Shown here: piece after piece, positions 17,260-24,637 of the stretch | How the letters are laid out: each line of letters starts with the position of its first letter | How positions within the stretch are numbered: position 1 is the first letter of the stretch | Source: JAXLYX01 sp046351215 | GTDB lineage: Bacteria; Myxococcota_A; Polyangia; Polyangiales; Houyiibacteriaceae | Direction: 5' to 3' | DNA: 64,000 bases | Assembly (NCBI GenBank): GCA_046351215.1 | Contig: JAXLYX010000016.1 | Span: forward strand, 1-64,000 | Position numbers and translations under genes: made by a program | The notes under the pieces: generated by a model | What the model saw: the letters and a program-made list of their open reading frames with translations, nothing else | Told to the model about the DNA's origin: nothing | Database searches by the model: none

Positions 17260-18056
17260 TTCGTCACCTGCGGCGCGACGTCGGCCGTGCCCTCGGCCGG
17301 AGCCCCCGGCACGAGGCCGAAGCGCCGTTCGCGGTTCTGGAAGGCGTCGATCGCCGCGTGCAGATCGGCCTCCTCGAAGTCGGGCCAGAACTTCTCCGTG
17401 AACCAGAACTCGGCGTAGGCCGCGCCCCAGAGGAGGAAGTTGCTGATGCGCTGCTCGCCGCCGGTGCGGATGAGGAGGTCGACCGGACCGACCTCCATCG
17501 AGGGCATCGAGCGCTCGAGCAGGTCCTCGGTGATCGCGTCGGGATCGAGCGTGCCGGCGGCCACGCGACGCGCGAGGCGACGCGCGGCATCCGCGATCTC
17601 CTCGCGGCCGCCGTACGAGAGGGCGAGCGTGAGCGTCATCTTCGAGAGGTGCGCCGTGTCCGCCTCGAGCGGCTCGAGGACCTCGCGGACGCGCGTCGGG
17701 AGCTTCTCGACGCTGCCGATCGCGCGCAGGCGGATGTCGTTGTCGACGAGCTCGCTGCGCTCGGTGAGGAGGTAGTCCCGGAGGAGCTCCATCAGGGCCT
17801 CGACCTCGAAGCGGGGTCGCGCCCAGTTCTGCTCGCTGAAGGCGTAGAGGGTCAGCGCGCTCACACCGAGCCGGCGGCACTCGCGGACGATGCGCCGCAC
17901 CGCCTTCGAGCCTTCTTGATGGCCGAGCGTCCGGAGCTGTCCCTGCCCCTGGGCCCAACGGCCGTTGCCATCCATGATGATGGCGACGTGTCGGGGCAGT
18001 CGTGTGGCTTCGATCGGCAAGCGCCCCGGATTATCACCCGGAACGTCGCGCTTCAA
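17256..18056 (-). CDS. uppS: Undecaprenyl diphosphate synthase (cis-prenyltransferase)
   Basis: Elongates farnesyl diphosphate with eight isopentenyl units to make undecaprenyl diphosphate, the lipid carrier for peptidoglycan. Motifs in order: HVAIIMDGNGRWA with catalytic Asp29, GHQEGSKAVRRIVREC, LTLYAFSEQNWARP, ALSYGGREEI, and DLLIRTGGEQRISNFLLW. All are present and in normal order over 266 aa, though the common LLWQ is LLWG and the C-terminus is extended by about 15 residues. The start is uncertain: TTG 18056 gives a 22-residue N-terminus and TTG 18020 a shorter one. First gene of the lipid unit. Confidence 0.95.
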   Translation of the reverse strand: MKRDVPGDNPGRLPIEATRLPRHVAIIMDGNGRWAQGQGQLRTLGHQEGSKAVRRIVRECRRLGVSALTLYAFSEQNWARPRFEVEALMELLRDYLLTERSELVDNDIRLRAIGSVEKLPTRVREVLEPLEADTAHLSKMTLTLALSYGGREEIADAARRLARRVAAGTLDPDAITEDLLERSMPSMEVGPVDLLIRTGGEQRISNFLLWGAAYAEFWFTEKFWPDFEEADLHAAIDAFQNRERRFGLVPGAPAEGTADVAPQVTK

Positions 18057-18121
18057 GCAGTCGGATCGCGACGGAGGTCACGAGACGGCGGAGCTGGCGT
18101 TGAAGTCCCCGGGGAGGGTCT

Positions 18122-18127
18122 TAACTT
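18122..18127 (+). promoter_or_regulatory. -10-like TAACTT before the DnaJ-like gene
   Basis: TAACTT lies 9 nt before the ATG at 18137 with no Shine-Dalgarno sequence, giving a predicted leader of about 3 nt. Confidence 0.4.
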
Positions 18128-18136
18128 CCGACGGTC

Positions 18137-19117
18137 ATGGCGGAGAAGGACCTCTACCAAGTCCTCGGCGTGAGCCGGGGGGCCTCCGAGCAGGAGATCA
18201 AGAAGGCGTACCGGAAGCTCGCGAAGGAGCTCCACCCGGATCGCACGGCCGGCGACAAGGCGAAGGAGGAGCGCTTCAAGGACGTCTCGGCGGCGTACGA
18301 GGTGCTGTCGGACGCGAAGAAGAAGTCCCTCTACGACCGCTACGGGCACGTCGGGCTGCGCGAGGGCTTCGACCCCGCGATGTACGAGGCCTACCAACAG
18401 GGCGGAGGGGGACCGGGGGGGATGCCCTTCGATCTCGGGGATTTCTTCCGCGCGGCCCGGGGAGCCGGGGGCGTGCACACGCAGGGCCCGGGCTTCGGCG
18501 GCGCCCCCTTCGACCTCGGGGACCTCTTCGGCGGCCACGTCGCGGGGGGCCGAGGCCACGTGCGCTCGGGCCGCGACGTCGAGGCGGACCTCACCATCGA
18601 CTTCCGGGACGCGGTCCTCGGCTGCGAGCGCGAGCTGACCTTCCAGACGCCCGGTCACGTCCCCCACAGCTTGAAGGTCCGCATCCCTCCCGGGGCCCGG
18701 GATGGCCGACGGATCCGGCTCGCGGGCAAGGGCCGGCCCGGGCATCGCGGCGGCCCCCCGGGGGACGCCATCCTCACGCTGCACGTCGAGAAGCATCCGC
18801 ACTTCTGGTTCGAGCCGGAGGACGAGGACCTGCAGCTCCGGCTCCCGATCACGGCCGCCGAGGCCTACCTCGGCGCGAAGATCGAGGTGACGACGCCCGA
18901 GGGTCCGGTCCAGCTCCGGATCCCCGCCGGCGCCCAGACCGGTCAGAAGCTCCGGCTCCGGGAGAAGGGCGTGAAGCGCCGCGACGGCTCGCGTTCGGAC
19001 CTCATCGTCCACCTCGCCATCCGGATCCCGAAGGAGCGCTCGGCCGAGCTCGACGCCGCCTTCGAGAAGATCCGCGAGGCGATGACGGAGGACCCGAGGG
19101 CGGACGTGCAGCTCTGA
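18137..19117 (+). CDS. DnaJ/CbpA-like co-chaperone without zinc finger
   Basis: A 326-aa J-domain protein. The J domain (4-70) has the HPD tripeptide (HPDRTAGD) that stimulates DnaK ATPase. A Gly/Phe-rich linker (about 93-150, with repeated FDLGDFF/FDLGDLF) follows, then the C-terminal substrate-binding domains (DVEADLTIDFRDAVLGCERE, GHRGGPPGDAILTLHVEKHP, ITAAEAYLGAKIEV). The four CxxCxGxG zinc repeats are absent, so it is class II (CbpA type); the second J protein of the window (49693-50790) is class I. Convergent with the HEAT-repeat gene. Confidence 0.92.
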   Translation: MAEKDLYQVLGVSRGASEQEIKKAYRKLAKELHPDRTAGDKAKEERFKDVSAAYEVLSDAKKKSLYDRYGHVGLREGFDPAMYEAYQQGGGGPGGMPFDLGDFFRAARGAGGVHTQGPGFGGAPFDLGDLFGGHVAGGRGHVRSGRDVEADLTIDFRDAVLGCERELTFQTPGHVPHSLKVRIPPGARDGRRIRLAGKGRPGHRGGPPGDAILTLHVEKHPHFWFEPEDEDLQLRLPITAAEAYLGAKIEVTTPEGPVQLRIPAGAQTGQKLRLREKGVKRRDGSRSDLIVHLAIRIPKERSAELDAAFEKIREAMTEDPRADVQL

Positions 19118-19163
19118 GGGCTTCGTGTCCCGACGGTCGGGCTGCCCGGCCGTGGCCTCGGGC

Positions 19164-21278
19164 TCAGCGTCCGACGACGCTCGTGCGTGCGCCGCGGATC
19201 CGGTCGAGCTCGTCGAGCCGCTCGACGACGTCGAGGCCCCGCGTCACGCGGCCGACCCGGGTGACGCGGCCGTCGAGCGCCGGCGCGTCGGCGAGCCGGA
19301 CGAGGAGTCGCGTGGACCCCGTGTCGGCTCCGACCTCCGCGAGGAGCAGGTCGCCGCGGCGGGTCGGCTCGGCGTCGGGCTCCGAGGGGACGAGGGGGAG
19401 GTCCGTGCCGTACGCGTCGCTCCGGGGTCCACCGAACGTGACGGCCCGGCCCACCTGCACGCGATCCACGGAGCGGCCGGCGTAGGCGCCTCGCCTTATC
19501 GCTTCGACGAGGCGGGAGGCGGCCGTGGAGGAGGGGGAGTCCAGTCGGACCTCGAACGTGCCGGCATCCGTATCGAAGATGATATTCGTGGGCTCGGCGG
19601 GTGGGGCGTCCGAGCCGCGCGGCAGGGCGAGCCCCGAGGCCGGGGCCACGGGCCGACCCGAGCGCGCCAGGGTCGAACGGACAGCCTCGCGGACGCCCCG
19701 CTCGGGAGCCTGGGCCAGGCGGACGAGGAGGGCCGTGGCGTCTGGGATCCCGCAGACGGCGGCGGCGCGGACGGCGGCCAGCCGGGCCTCGGGCAGGTCG
19801 AGCTCGACGGCGGCGGCGATGGCCGAGAGAGCGGCCGGATCGGCCGTGGCGATCCAGGGGTCGGAGGGCGCGGCCCGCTCGCGGCGTGCGGCATAGACCT
19901 GGAGCGCCGGGATCCGGATGCCAGGCTCGTCGGTCCCGAGGCCTTGCACGAGGAGGGCCACGGCGCCGGGCACCTCGAGGGGAGGCAGGGCCCGGAGGGC
20001 GGCGGCCGCGACACGGGGCGTCCCCGTCTCGAAGAGCCGTACGAGGCTCGTCAGGCGGAGGGCCTCCTCCCCGCGCAGGTCGCCGAGGAGCACCGCGGTT
20101 CGTTCGAGGCGCCAGCCGATCGGGACCTGACCGAGGCCGCAGGTCTCGAGGCGGGAGGGCCAGCCTCGCCCTCGATCGACGAGCTCGGCGGCGCGGCAGT
20201 GGAGCCGGCCGAGCTCCGGGGTGGGGGAGGCGAGGGCCCCGAGCTGGGCATGGAGCGCCTCGGCGGCCGCGAAGGTCTTCGGCTGGGCGGCGAGGGGCGC
20301 GGCGAGGTCGACGAGACGTCCGAGCCGCGTCCGGGAGACGGGGTCCTCGGGAGCCATTCGGGCCAGGGCCCCGTCCAGGGTCCGGGCGACGAGGGCGTCG
20401 TGGGCGGCGTCTACCGTTCCGACGAGGACGCGCATCGCCTCGATCGCGACGGCGAGCTCGGGATCCTCGAGTCCGGGGGCGAGCGTCTCGAGGGGACAGC
20501 CCCCGAGCCGCCCGAGCGCGGCGAAGGCCGCCGCCCGCACGGCCGGCTCCGCGTCGGATGTCGCCCCGATCAGGGCCTGCCGCAGGCCGCGGGCCGTGTC
20601 GCCGAGGGGAGCGGGGGGGAGGCTCGCGAGCGCCAGGGCCGCCTCGGTCCGCACGTCCGCCCCCACGTCCGGGCGGAGCAGCTGGGCGAGGTCCTGATGG
20701 ACCGCGACGTCGATGGGCTCGCCCCGCTCCCCGGCGTCCGCGAGCGCCCGACAGGCGGCGCGCTTCTCGTCGGCGGTGCCCTGCTGGAGCGCGACACGGA
20801 GGGCCGAGAGCCCCCGCTCCGAGGCGACCCGTCCGAGCGAACGGACCCACGAGGCCCGAGCGGCCGGGTCGCCCTCGGCGGCAAGCGCGCCGAGCAGCCT
20901 CTCCTCCCCCTCGTCTCCGAGGTCGGGTAGCAGGGAGAGGACGAAGCCGGCCTCCGCCCGGACCCGCGGGTCCGGATCCCCGAGCGAGCGGAGCACGAAG
21001 GGGCGTGCCTCCGAAGGGGCCACCCAGGAGAGGAGCCGGACGGCCTCGTGGCGCGTGCTCGGATCCGGATGAACGAGGGCGGCGCGGATTCCGACCCCGA
21101 GGCGACCGGTCCGGGCTTCGGCGCGGAGGTCGGCGAGGGTGGGCGCGGGCCGCGCCGCGGGCGAGGGGGGCTGAGCGGGGTCGCGTCGAGATGCGGCCGG
21201 CGCCTCCTTGCAGCCCCCGGCCAGGGCCAGTCCCAGGAGGAGCGTCCTCACGGTCCGTGCAGTCGAGGCGGCGTCCAC
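19164..21278 (-). CDS. HEAT-repeat lipoprotein with C-terminal cyclophilin-like domain
   Basis: A 704-aa protein with a lipobox (LALAGGC) near residue 23, so probably a lipoprotein. About fifteen HEAT-type helical repeats fill 50-560 (DPDPRVRAEAGFVLSLL and DAEPAVRAAAFAALGRL are clear examples). The last 140 residues resemble a cyclophilin peptidyl-prolyl isomerase: NIIFDTDAGTFEVRL, TFGGPRSDAYGT, LPLVPSEPDAEP, GDLLLAEVGADTGSTRLLVRL, LDGRVTRVGRVTRGLDVVERL. Compared with cyclophilin A, the Arg55-like residue is kept (DRV) but the SQFFI core is STRLL and the Gln63 site is Thr, so activity is doubtful. Such HEAT-cyclophilin fusions occur in myxobacteria and other large-genome bacteria. GTG start at 21278, no ribosome site. 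Confidence 0.85.
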   Translation of the reverse strand: MDAASTARTVRTLLLGLALAGGCKEAPAASRRDPAQPPSPAARPAPTLADLRAEARTGRLGVGIRAALVHPDPSTRHEAVRLLSWVAPSEARPFVLRSLGDPDPRVRAEAGFVLSLLPDLGDEGEERLLGALAAEGDPAARASWVRSLGRVASERGLSALRVALQQGTADEKRAACRALADAGERGEPIDVAVHQDLAQLLRPDVGADVRTEAALALASLPPAPLGDTARGLRQALIGATSDAEPAVRAAAFAALGRLGGCPLETLAPGLEDPELAVAIEAMRVLVGTVDAAHDALVARTLDGALARMAPEDPVSRTRLGRLVDLAAPLAAQPKTFAAAEALHAQLGALASPTPELGRLHCRAAELVDRGRGWPSRLETCGLGQVPIGWRLERTAVLLGDLRGEEALRLTSLVRLFETGTPRVAAAALRALPPLEVPGAVALLVQGLGTDEPGIRIPALQVYAARRERAAPSDPWIATADPAALSAIAAAVELDLPEARLAAVRAAAVCGIPDATALLVRLAQAPERGVREAVRSTLARSGRPVAPASGLALPRGSDAPPAEPTNIIFDTDAGTFEVRLDSPSSTAASRLVEAIRRGAYAGRSVDRVQVGRAVTFGGPRSDAYGTDLPLVPSEPDAEPTRRGDLLLAEVGADTGSTRLLVRLADAPALDGRVTRVGRVTRGLDVVERLDELDRIRGARTSVVGR

Positions 21279-21286
21279 GGCCGGGA

Positions 21287-21302
21287 TGTTTCACGTGGAA
21301 CG
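21287..21302. other. parS-like site 1
   Basis: TGTTTCACGTGGAACG. It matches the bacterial chromosomal parS consensus (TGTTNCACGTGNAACA) except for the last base. Lies just upstream of the HEAT gene start. ParB binds such sites to organise the origin region for segregation. Confidence 0.82.
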
Positions 21303-21362
21303 TTCGGAGTCACGTTTCCCGCAGGCTGGGGTTTGGGCCATTCGAGTGGTGCCCACGGGCAC

Positions 21363-21380
21363 CCCGGGTTGAAACCCGGG
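21363..21380. repeat. Inverted repeat beside parS site 2
   Basis: CCCGGGTT-GA-AACCCGGG, a perfect 8-bp inverted repeat with a two-base spacer. Related inverted repeats sit at 21517-21535 and 21641-21660 in the repeated element. Confidence 0.7.
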
Positions 21381-21401
21381 CTGCCCCCGAAGCCCCGGCC
21401 A

Positions 21402-21417
21402 CGTTTCACGTGAAACC
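21402..21417. other. parS-like site 2
   Basis: The 14-bp core GTTTCACGTGAAAC (21403-21416) is a perfect palindrome identical to the parS core known from many bacteria; the outer bases are C and C. Confidence 0.88.
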
Positions 21418-21457
21418 TCCCACCGCCAACCCGCCCCCCCGCCGAGCCCGGAGGACG

Positions 21458-21581
21458 CTCCACCCAGTCCGGCCCGCCCCGGGCCCGACTTCCCAGGCAC
21501 CGAGCCCCGACCGTTTCCCCGGGATTCACCCGGGGTGCCCTCGAAGCCCCGGCCACGTTTCACGTGAAACCTCCCGGGACC
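21458..21581. repeat. 124-bp direct repeat, copy 1 (contains parS site 3)
   Basis: The unit starts CTCCACCCAGTCCGGCCC and includes a GC-rich inverted repeat (21517-21535) and the third parS-like site. Copy 2 begins at 21582, so the period is 124 bp. The part left of site 2 (21359-21420) is a diverged relative of the unit's right half. Confidence 0.8.
21556..21571. other. parS-like site 3
   Basis: A second perfect GTTTCACGTGAAAC core (21557-21570). The 20 bases before it match those before site 2, so the two sites appear to have arisen by duplication. Confidence 0.88.
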
Positions 21582-21674
21582 CTCCACCCAGTCCGGCCCG
21601 CCCCGGGCCGGACTTGCCCACCACCGAGCCCCGACCGTTTCCCCGGGATTCAACCCGGGGTGCCCTCGAAGCCC
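21582..21674. repeat. 124-bp direct repeat, copy 2 (truncated, no parS)
   Basis: Repeats copy 1 nearly base for base, including the GC-rich inverted repeat (21641-21660), but diverges right after CTCGAAGCCC, where the parS palindrome would be. Confidence 0.75.
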
Positions 21675-21724
21675 AACCCCCACCCAACACCCACGCCCCG
21701 CCCCCAACCTGCTAGATCCCTCCC

Positions 21725-22894
21725 GTGTCCCTGAGCGCCCACGCCCAAGCGGCCCTCGACGACCTCGCCGCCCGGGGCCTCCTCCGGAACGCCCGCTCGG
21801 TCGAGAGCCCCCAATCCGCCGAGATGCGAGTCGACGGCCGAACCGTCCTCTGCTTCTGCTCGAACAACTACCTCGGGCTCGCGGACCATCCGGCGCTCCT
21901 CGAGGCCGCCCGGCGAAGCCTCGAAGTGGACGGCCTCGGCTCCGGCGCCTCGCGGTTGGTCTCGGGCTCGATGGACGCGCATCGCGCCGCCGAGGCGAGG
22001 CTCGCCCGGTACCTCGGCGACGAAGCCGCCATCCTCTTCTCGACCGGGTACACCGCGAACGTCGGGACCCTCCAGGCCCTGCTCGGACCGGACGACGTCG
22101 TCTTCTCCGACGCCCTGAACCACGCGAGCCTGATCGACGGGATGCGGCTCTCCCGGGCGCGCATCCACGTCCACCGGCACTCCGACCCGGCCGACCTCGA
22201 GCGTCTCCTCCACGCCCATCGCGGCGAGGGCCGACGGGCGCTGATCGTGTCGGACGCCGTCTTCAGCATGGACGGCGACCTCGCCCCGCTGGCCGACCTG
22301 CGGGCCCTCGCGGACCGCTACGAGGCCCCGCTCGTGATCGACGAGGCGCATGCCCTCGGCGTCCTCGGGCCCCACGGCCAGGGGGCCTGCGCCGCCCTCG
22401 GGGTGCGCGCGGACGTGCGGATCGGCACCCTCGGCAAGTCCTTCGGAGCCGCGGGCGCCTTCACGGTCGCGAGCGAAGCCGTCGTGGCCCTCCTCCGCAA
22501 CCGGGCCCGGAGCTACGTCTTCTCGACCGCCCCCGTGCCGCTCCTCGGCCGGGTCGCCGTCGCCGCGACCGAGCTCGTCGAGGCGGCGGACGATCGCCGG
22601 GAGACGCTGCGTCGCCACGGCCAGCGCCTCCGGGCGGGCCTGCGGGACCAGGGCTACGAGGTCCCCGACGGCGAGACCCCCATCGTGCCGGTCCTCGTCG
22701 GCGACGCCCGGGAGACCATGAGCCTCTCCGCGGCCCTCTTCGAGCGGGGCATCTTCGCCCAGGGCATCCGGCCCCCGACCGTGCCACCCGGCACGAGCCG
22801 GATCCGACTCGTCCCCATGGCCACCCACAGCGATGCGCACGTGACCCGAGCCCTCGAGGCCTTCGACGACGCGCGCAGGTCCCTCCTCCGATGA
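21725..22894 (+). CDS. bioF: 8-amino-7-oxononanoate synthase
   Basis: PLP enzyme joining pimeloyl-ACP/CoA and L-alanine to make the biotin precursor KAPA. The 389-aa protein has SNNYLGLADHP, GSGASRLVSGSMDAHRAAE, FSTGYTANVG, LIVSDAVFSMDGDLAPL, DEAHALGVLG and the Schiff-base lysine Lys238 in GTLGKSFGAAG. Motifs and length fit BioF rather than glycine C-acetyltransferase, and the overlapping bioD supports that. GTG start at 21725; TAGATC is 6 nt upstream. bioA and bioB were not found in the window. Confidence 0.93.
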   Translation: MSLSAHAQAALDDLAARGLLRNARSVESPQSAEMRVDGRTVLCFCSNNYLGLADHPALLEAARRSLEVDGLGSGASRLVSGSMDAHRAAEARLARYLGDEAAILFSTGYTANVGTLQALLGPDDVVFSDALNHASLIDGMRLSRARIHVHRHSDPADLERLLHAHRGEGRRALIVSDAVFSMDGDLAPLADLRALADRYEAPLVIDEAHALGVLGPHGQGACAALGVRADVRIGTLGKSFGAAGAFTVASEAVVALLRNRARSYVFSTAPVPLLGRVAVAATELVEAADDRRETLRRHGQRLRAGLRDQGYEVPDGETPIVPVLVGDARETMSLSAALFERGIFAQGIRPPTVPPGTSRIRLVPMATHSDAHVTRALEAFDDARRSLLR

Positions 22895-23595
22895 CCCAAC
22901 TCTTCTTCGTCACCGCGACCGGAACCGGCGTCGGCAAGACCTTCGTCTCCCGCGGGCTCTCGCGCGCCCTCGTCCGGCGCGGCCTCGCCGTCGCCGCCGT
23001 GAAGCCCCTCGAGACCGGCTGCCAGCCCGAGCCCGAGGATGCGCATGCCCTCGGACGCGCCTGCTCCCGACCGGAGCTCACCCACGCCCCCGGCCTCTAC
23101 CGGGCACCGCTGCCGCTCGCGCCCTACGCCGCGACGCTCGCGGGCTGCCCCCAGCCCCCGCCGATCGCAGCGCTCGCGGCCACGCTGCGGGAGCTCGTCG
23201 CCGGCGCCGACCTCGGGCTGGTCGAAGGGGCCGGCGGCCTGCTCGTCCCCTACGACGAGCACGAAGACCTCGCCGATCTCGCCGCCGAGCTCGAGGCCCC
23301 GCTCCTCGTCGTCGCCCCCGACGCCCTCGGGACCCTCTCGCACACGCTCTCCCTCGTCGCCTGCGCCCGCGCCCGCGGCCTCCCGGTCACCGCGCTCGTC
23401 CTCGTCCGCAAGCCGCTCGCGGAACCCGATCCCAGCCGGGAGAGCAACGCGCGCATCCTGGCCGAGCGCCTCCCCGGGATCCCCCTCTTCGTCTTCGCGG
23501 AGTCGCAGGACGACGACGACGACCTGGCCGATCGGGCCGAGCTGAGCGGCCTCGCGGAATGGATCGCCGCGCGGATCGCCAAGAATCCTTCGTGA
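22891..23595 (+). CDS. bioD: Dethiobiotin synthetase
   Basis: ATP-dependent carboxylation of diaminopelargonic acid to dethiobiotin; cytosolic. The 234-aa protein starts TQLFFVTATGTGVGKTFVSR, in which GTGVGKT (11-17) is the P-loop, then AAVKPLETGC, VEGAGGLLVPYDE and APLLVVAPDALGTLSHTL. Each is a standard BioD landmark. The ATG overlaps the bioF stop (ATGA), so the genes are coupled. A run of five Asp follows residue 208, a small local oddity in an otherwise ordinary enzyme. The small hairpin downstream may end the transcript before the tRNA. Confidence 0.93.
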   Translation: MTQLFFVTATGTGVGKTFVSRGLSRALVRRGLAVAAVKPLETGCQPEPEDAHALGRACSRPELTHAPGLYRAPLPLAPYAATLAGCPQPPPIAALAATLRELVAGADLGLVEGAGGLLVPYDEHEDLADLAAELEAPLLVVAPDALGTLSHTLSLVACARARGLPVTALVLVRKPLAEPDPSRESNARILAERLPGIPLFVFAESQDDDDDLADRAELSGLAEWIAARIAKNPS

Positions 23596-23632
23596 TACAT
23601 CTCGGCACGGGCCGGGCCGCGAGCGGCATGAA

Positions 23633-23650
23633 CGGCCCGTTCCCGGGCCG
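23633..23650 (+). terminator. Hairpin after bioD
   Basis: CGGCCCG-TTCC-CGGGCCG, a perfect 7-bp stem with a 4-nt loop, 38 bp after the bioD stop. There is no U-run, so termination is only a possibility. Confidence 0.35.
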
Positions 23651-23671
23651 CTGAAATCCCCCGATTTCCGC

Positions 23672-23699
23672 TTGCACACCCGAAGACCGCGGGTATAGT
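23672..23699 (+). promoter_or_regulatory. Promoter of the tRNA-Ala gene
   Basis: TTGCAC (23672-23677) and TATAGT (23694-23699) are 16 bp apart, a good sigma70-type match, and the tRNA begins 37 bp after the -10. Confidence 0.7.
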
Positions 23700-23736
23700 C
23701 ACGGCCCGCTTGCGCCCCCGGGCGCGAGAGGGTCCC

Positions 23737-23812
23737 GGGGATATAGCTCAGCTGGGAGAGCGCTAGAATCGCACTCTAGAGGTCGTGGGTTCGATCCCCA
23801 CTATCTCCACCA
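23737..23812 (+). tRNA. tRNA-Ala (anticodon CGC)
   Basis: A 76-nt cloverleaf with encoded CCA. The acceptor stem pairs GGGGATA with TATCTCC and includes the G3-U70 wobble pair that identifies alanine tRNAs. The D arm is GCTC/GAGC, the anticodon stem CTAGA/TCTAG with loop ATCGCAC (anticodon CGC, reading GCG), and the T arm GTGGG-TTCGATC-CCCAC. All conserved bases are present. Confidence 0.95.
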
Positions 23813-23819
23813 GGGAAGA

Positions 23820-23858
23820 CGAGGGGTTCCGCGAAACGCGGAGCCCCTCTTCGCTTTT
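23820..23858 (+). terminator. Rho-independent terminator of tRNA-Ala
   Basis: GGGGTTCCGCG, loop AAA, then CGCGGAGCCCC form a long GC-rich stem (one mismatch) followed by TCTTCGCTTTT. It is the best intrinsic terminator in the window. Confidence 0.8.
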
Positions 23859-23975
23859 CGGGCCCCGCGCTCCCGCATCGCCCCGGCCCCCTCCCTTGGC
23901 CGTCCGGGCCCATGGCTATGGGCCCCGAGAAGGTGGCAGACTGAGGACTACGTCCCAGGCATGCGGAGGTCTCCG

Positions 23976-24344
23976 ATGGCCGACAGCGAGAAGGGGAATG
24001 GGGCCCACAAGGCCGCTCGTCCGAGCACGAAGCCTCGGGGACGCCGAGACAGCGGAGACGCGTTCTTCCGCGATCCGCTCGGCGGTCCCGCTCGCACGCG
24101 CGACGAGCTCGCCAACGAGCTCGCGGAGGAGTTCCTGCTCTCCGCGACCTCGGGCGAGGAGATGGGCGAGGAGATGCACGAGATGGAGGTCGACGAGGAG
24201 TTCGGCGGTCCGTTCGTGCCCTCGACCGGGGCCACCGAATTCGCCCTCGACGAGGACGCCTCGAACCCCGGCGACGCCACCCGCGAGCCCTTCCCCACGG
24301 TGAGCGGTCGCGTGCAGGCAGAGCCCACCCGACGCCGCCGCTGA
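23976..24344 (+). CDS. Small acidic protein of unknown function
   Basis: A 122-aa protein starting at ATG 23976, chosen because GGAGGT lies five bases before it; ATG 23961 has no such site. A basic N-terminus (KAARPSTKPRGRRDS) is followed by an acidic centre (LANELAEEFLLSATSGEEMG, then Glu/Met-rich to about 90) and a short basic end (EPTRRRR). Not recognised. No signal peptide. It may be a charged, partly disordered cytosolic protein conserved in close relatives; that is inference. Alone, after the tRNA terminator. Confidence 0.65.
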   Translation: MADSEKGNGAHKAARPSTKPRGRRDSGDAFFRDPLGGPARTRDELANELAEEFLLSATSGEEMGEEMHEMEVDEEFGGPFVPSTGATEFALDEDASNPGDATREPFPTVSGRVQAEPTRRRR

Positions 24345-24637
24345 CGGCCACCCCGATCGACCGACCCCGGACGGCGTCATGACGCCTCGCCCCGCCGGGT
24401 GAGGCGCCCTCGCCCTTCGGGCGCAAAACGCCGCTCGCGCTGATGGCGACGATTGGCCCATTTTGCTGGGCCTAAGCGCGACTTTGGACGATACCGCCAT
24501 TGGCGTCGCCTGCCCTACATGGCTTCTTGGTCGGCACGGAGGCGCCTCGAGGCAGCCGCGAGAGCGGCGCCCGAAGGGCACTCCTGCGCCGGCGGTGCGC
24601 ACACGCGCCGTCGCGCCCTTAGCGGCACGGAGGCGTC
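24345..24637. other. 293-bp gap with inverted repeats
   Basis: No gene seen. It contains a 14-bp palindrome GGCGTCATGACGCC (24373-24386), a hairpin CGCCC-TTC-GGGCG followed by four As near 24411-24426, and GGCCCA-TTTTGC-TGGGCC (24455-24472). These could include the terminator of the acidic gene and control sites of the next operon. No clear promoter. Confidence 0.6.

Larger units (their letters stand above)
21279..21724. other. 446-bp non-coding region carrying the parS-like array
   Basis: No gene. It holds three parS-like palindromes, two copies of a 124-bp direct repeat, three GC-rich inverted repeats, and the bioF promoter region. The strand composition is pyrimidine-rich on the plus strand (long C runs), unlike flanking coding sequence. 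Confidence 0.8.

Noticed and set aside
21346..21680. CRISPR-like array in the repeats upstream of bioF
   Set aside because: The repeat unit is about 124 bp, there are too few copies, no regular spacers and no cas genes; it is a parS-bearing duplication.
21279..21724. Replication origin
   Set aside because: No DnaA-box cluster (TTATCCACA-like) or AT-rich unwinding element is seen; the palindromes match parS, not DnaA sites.
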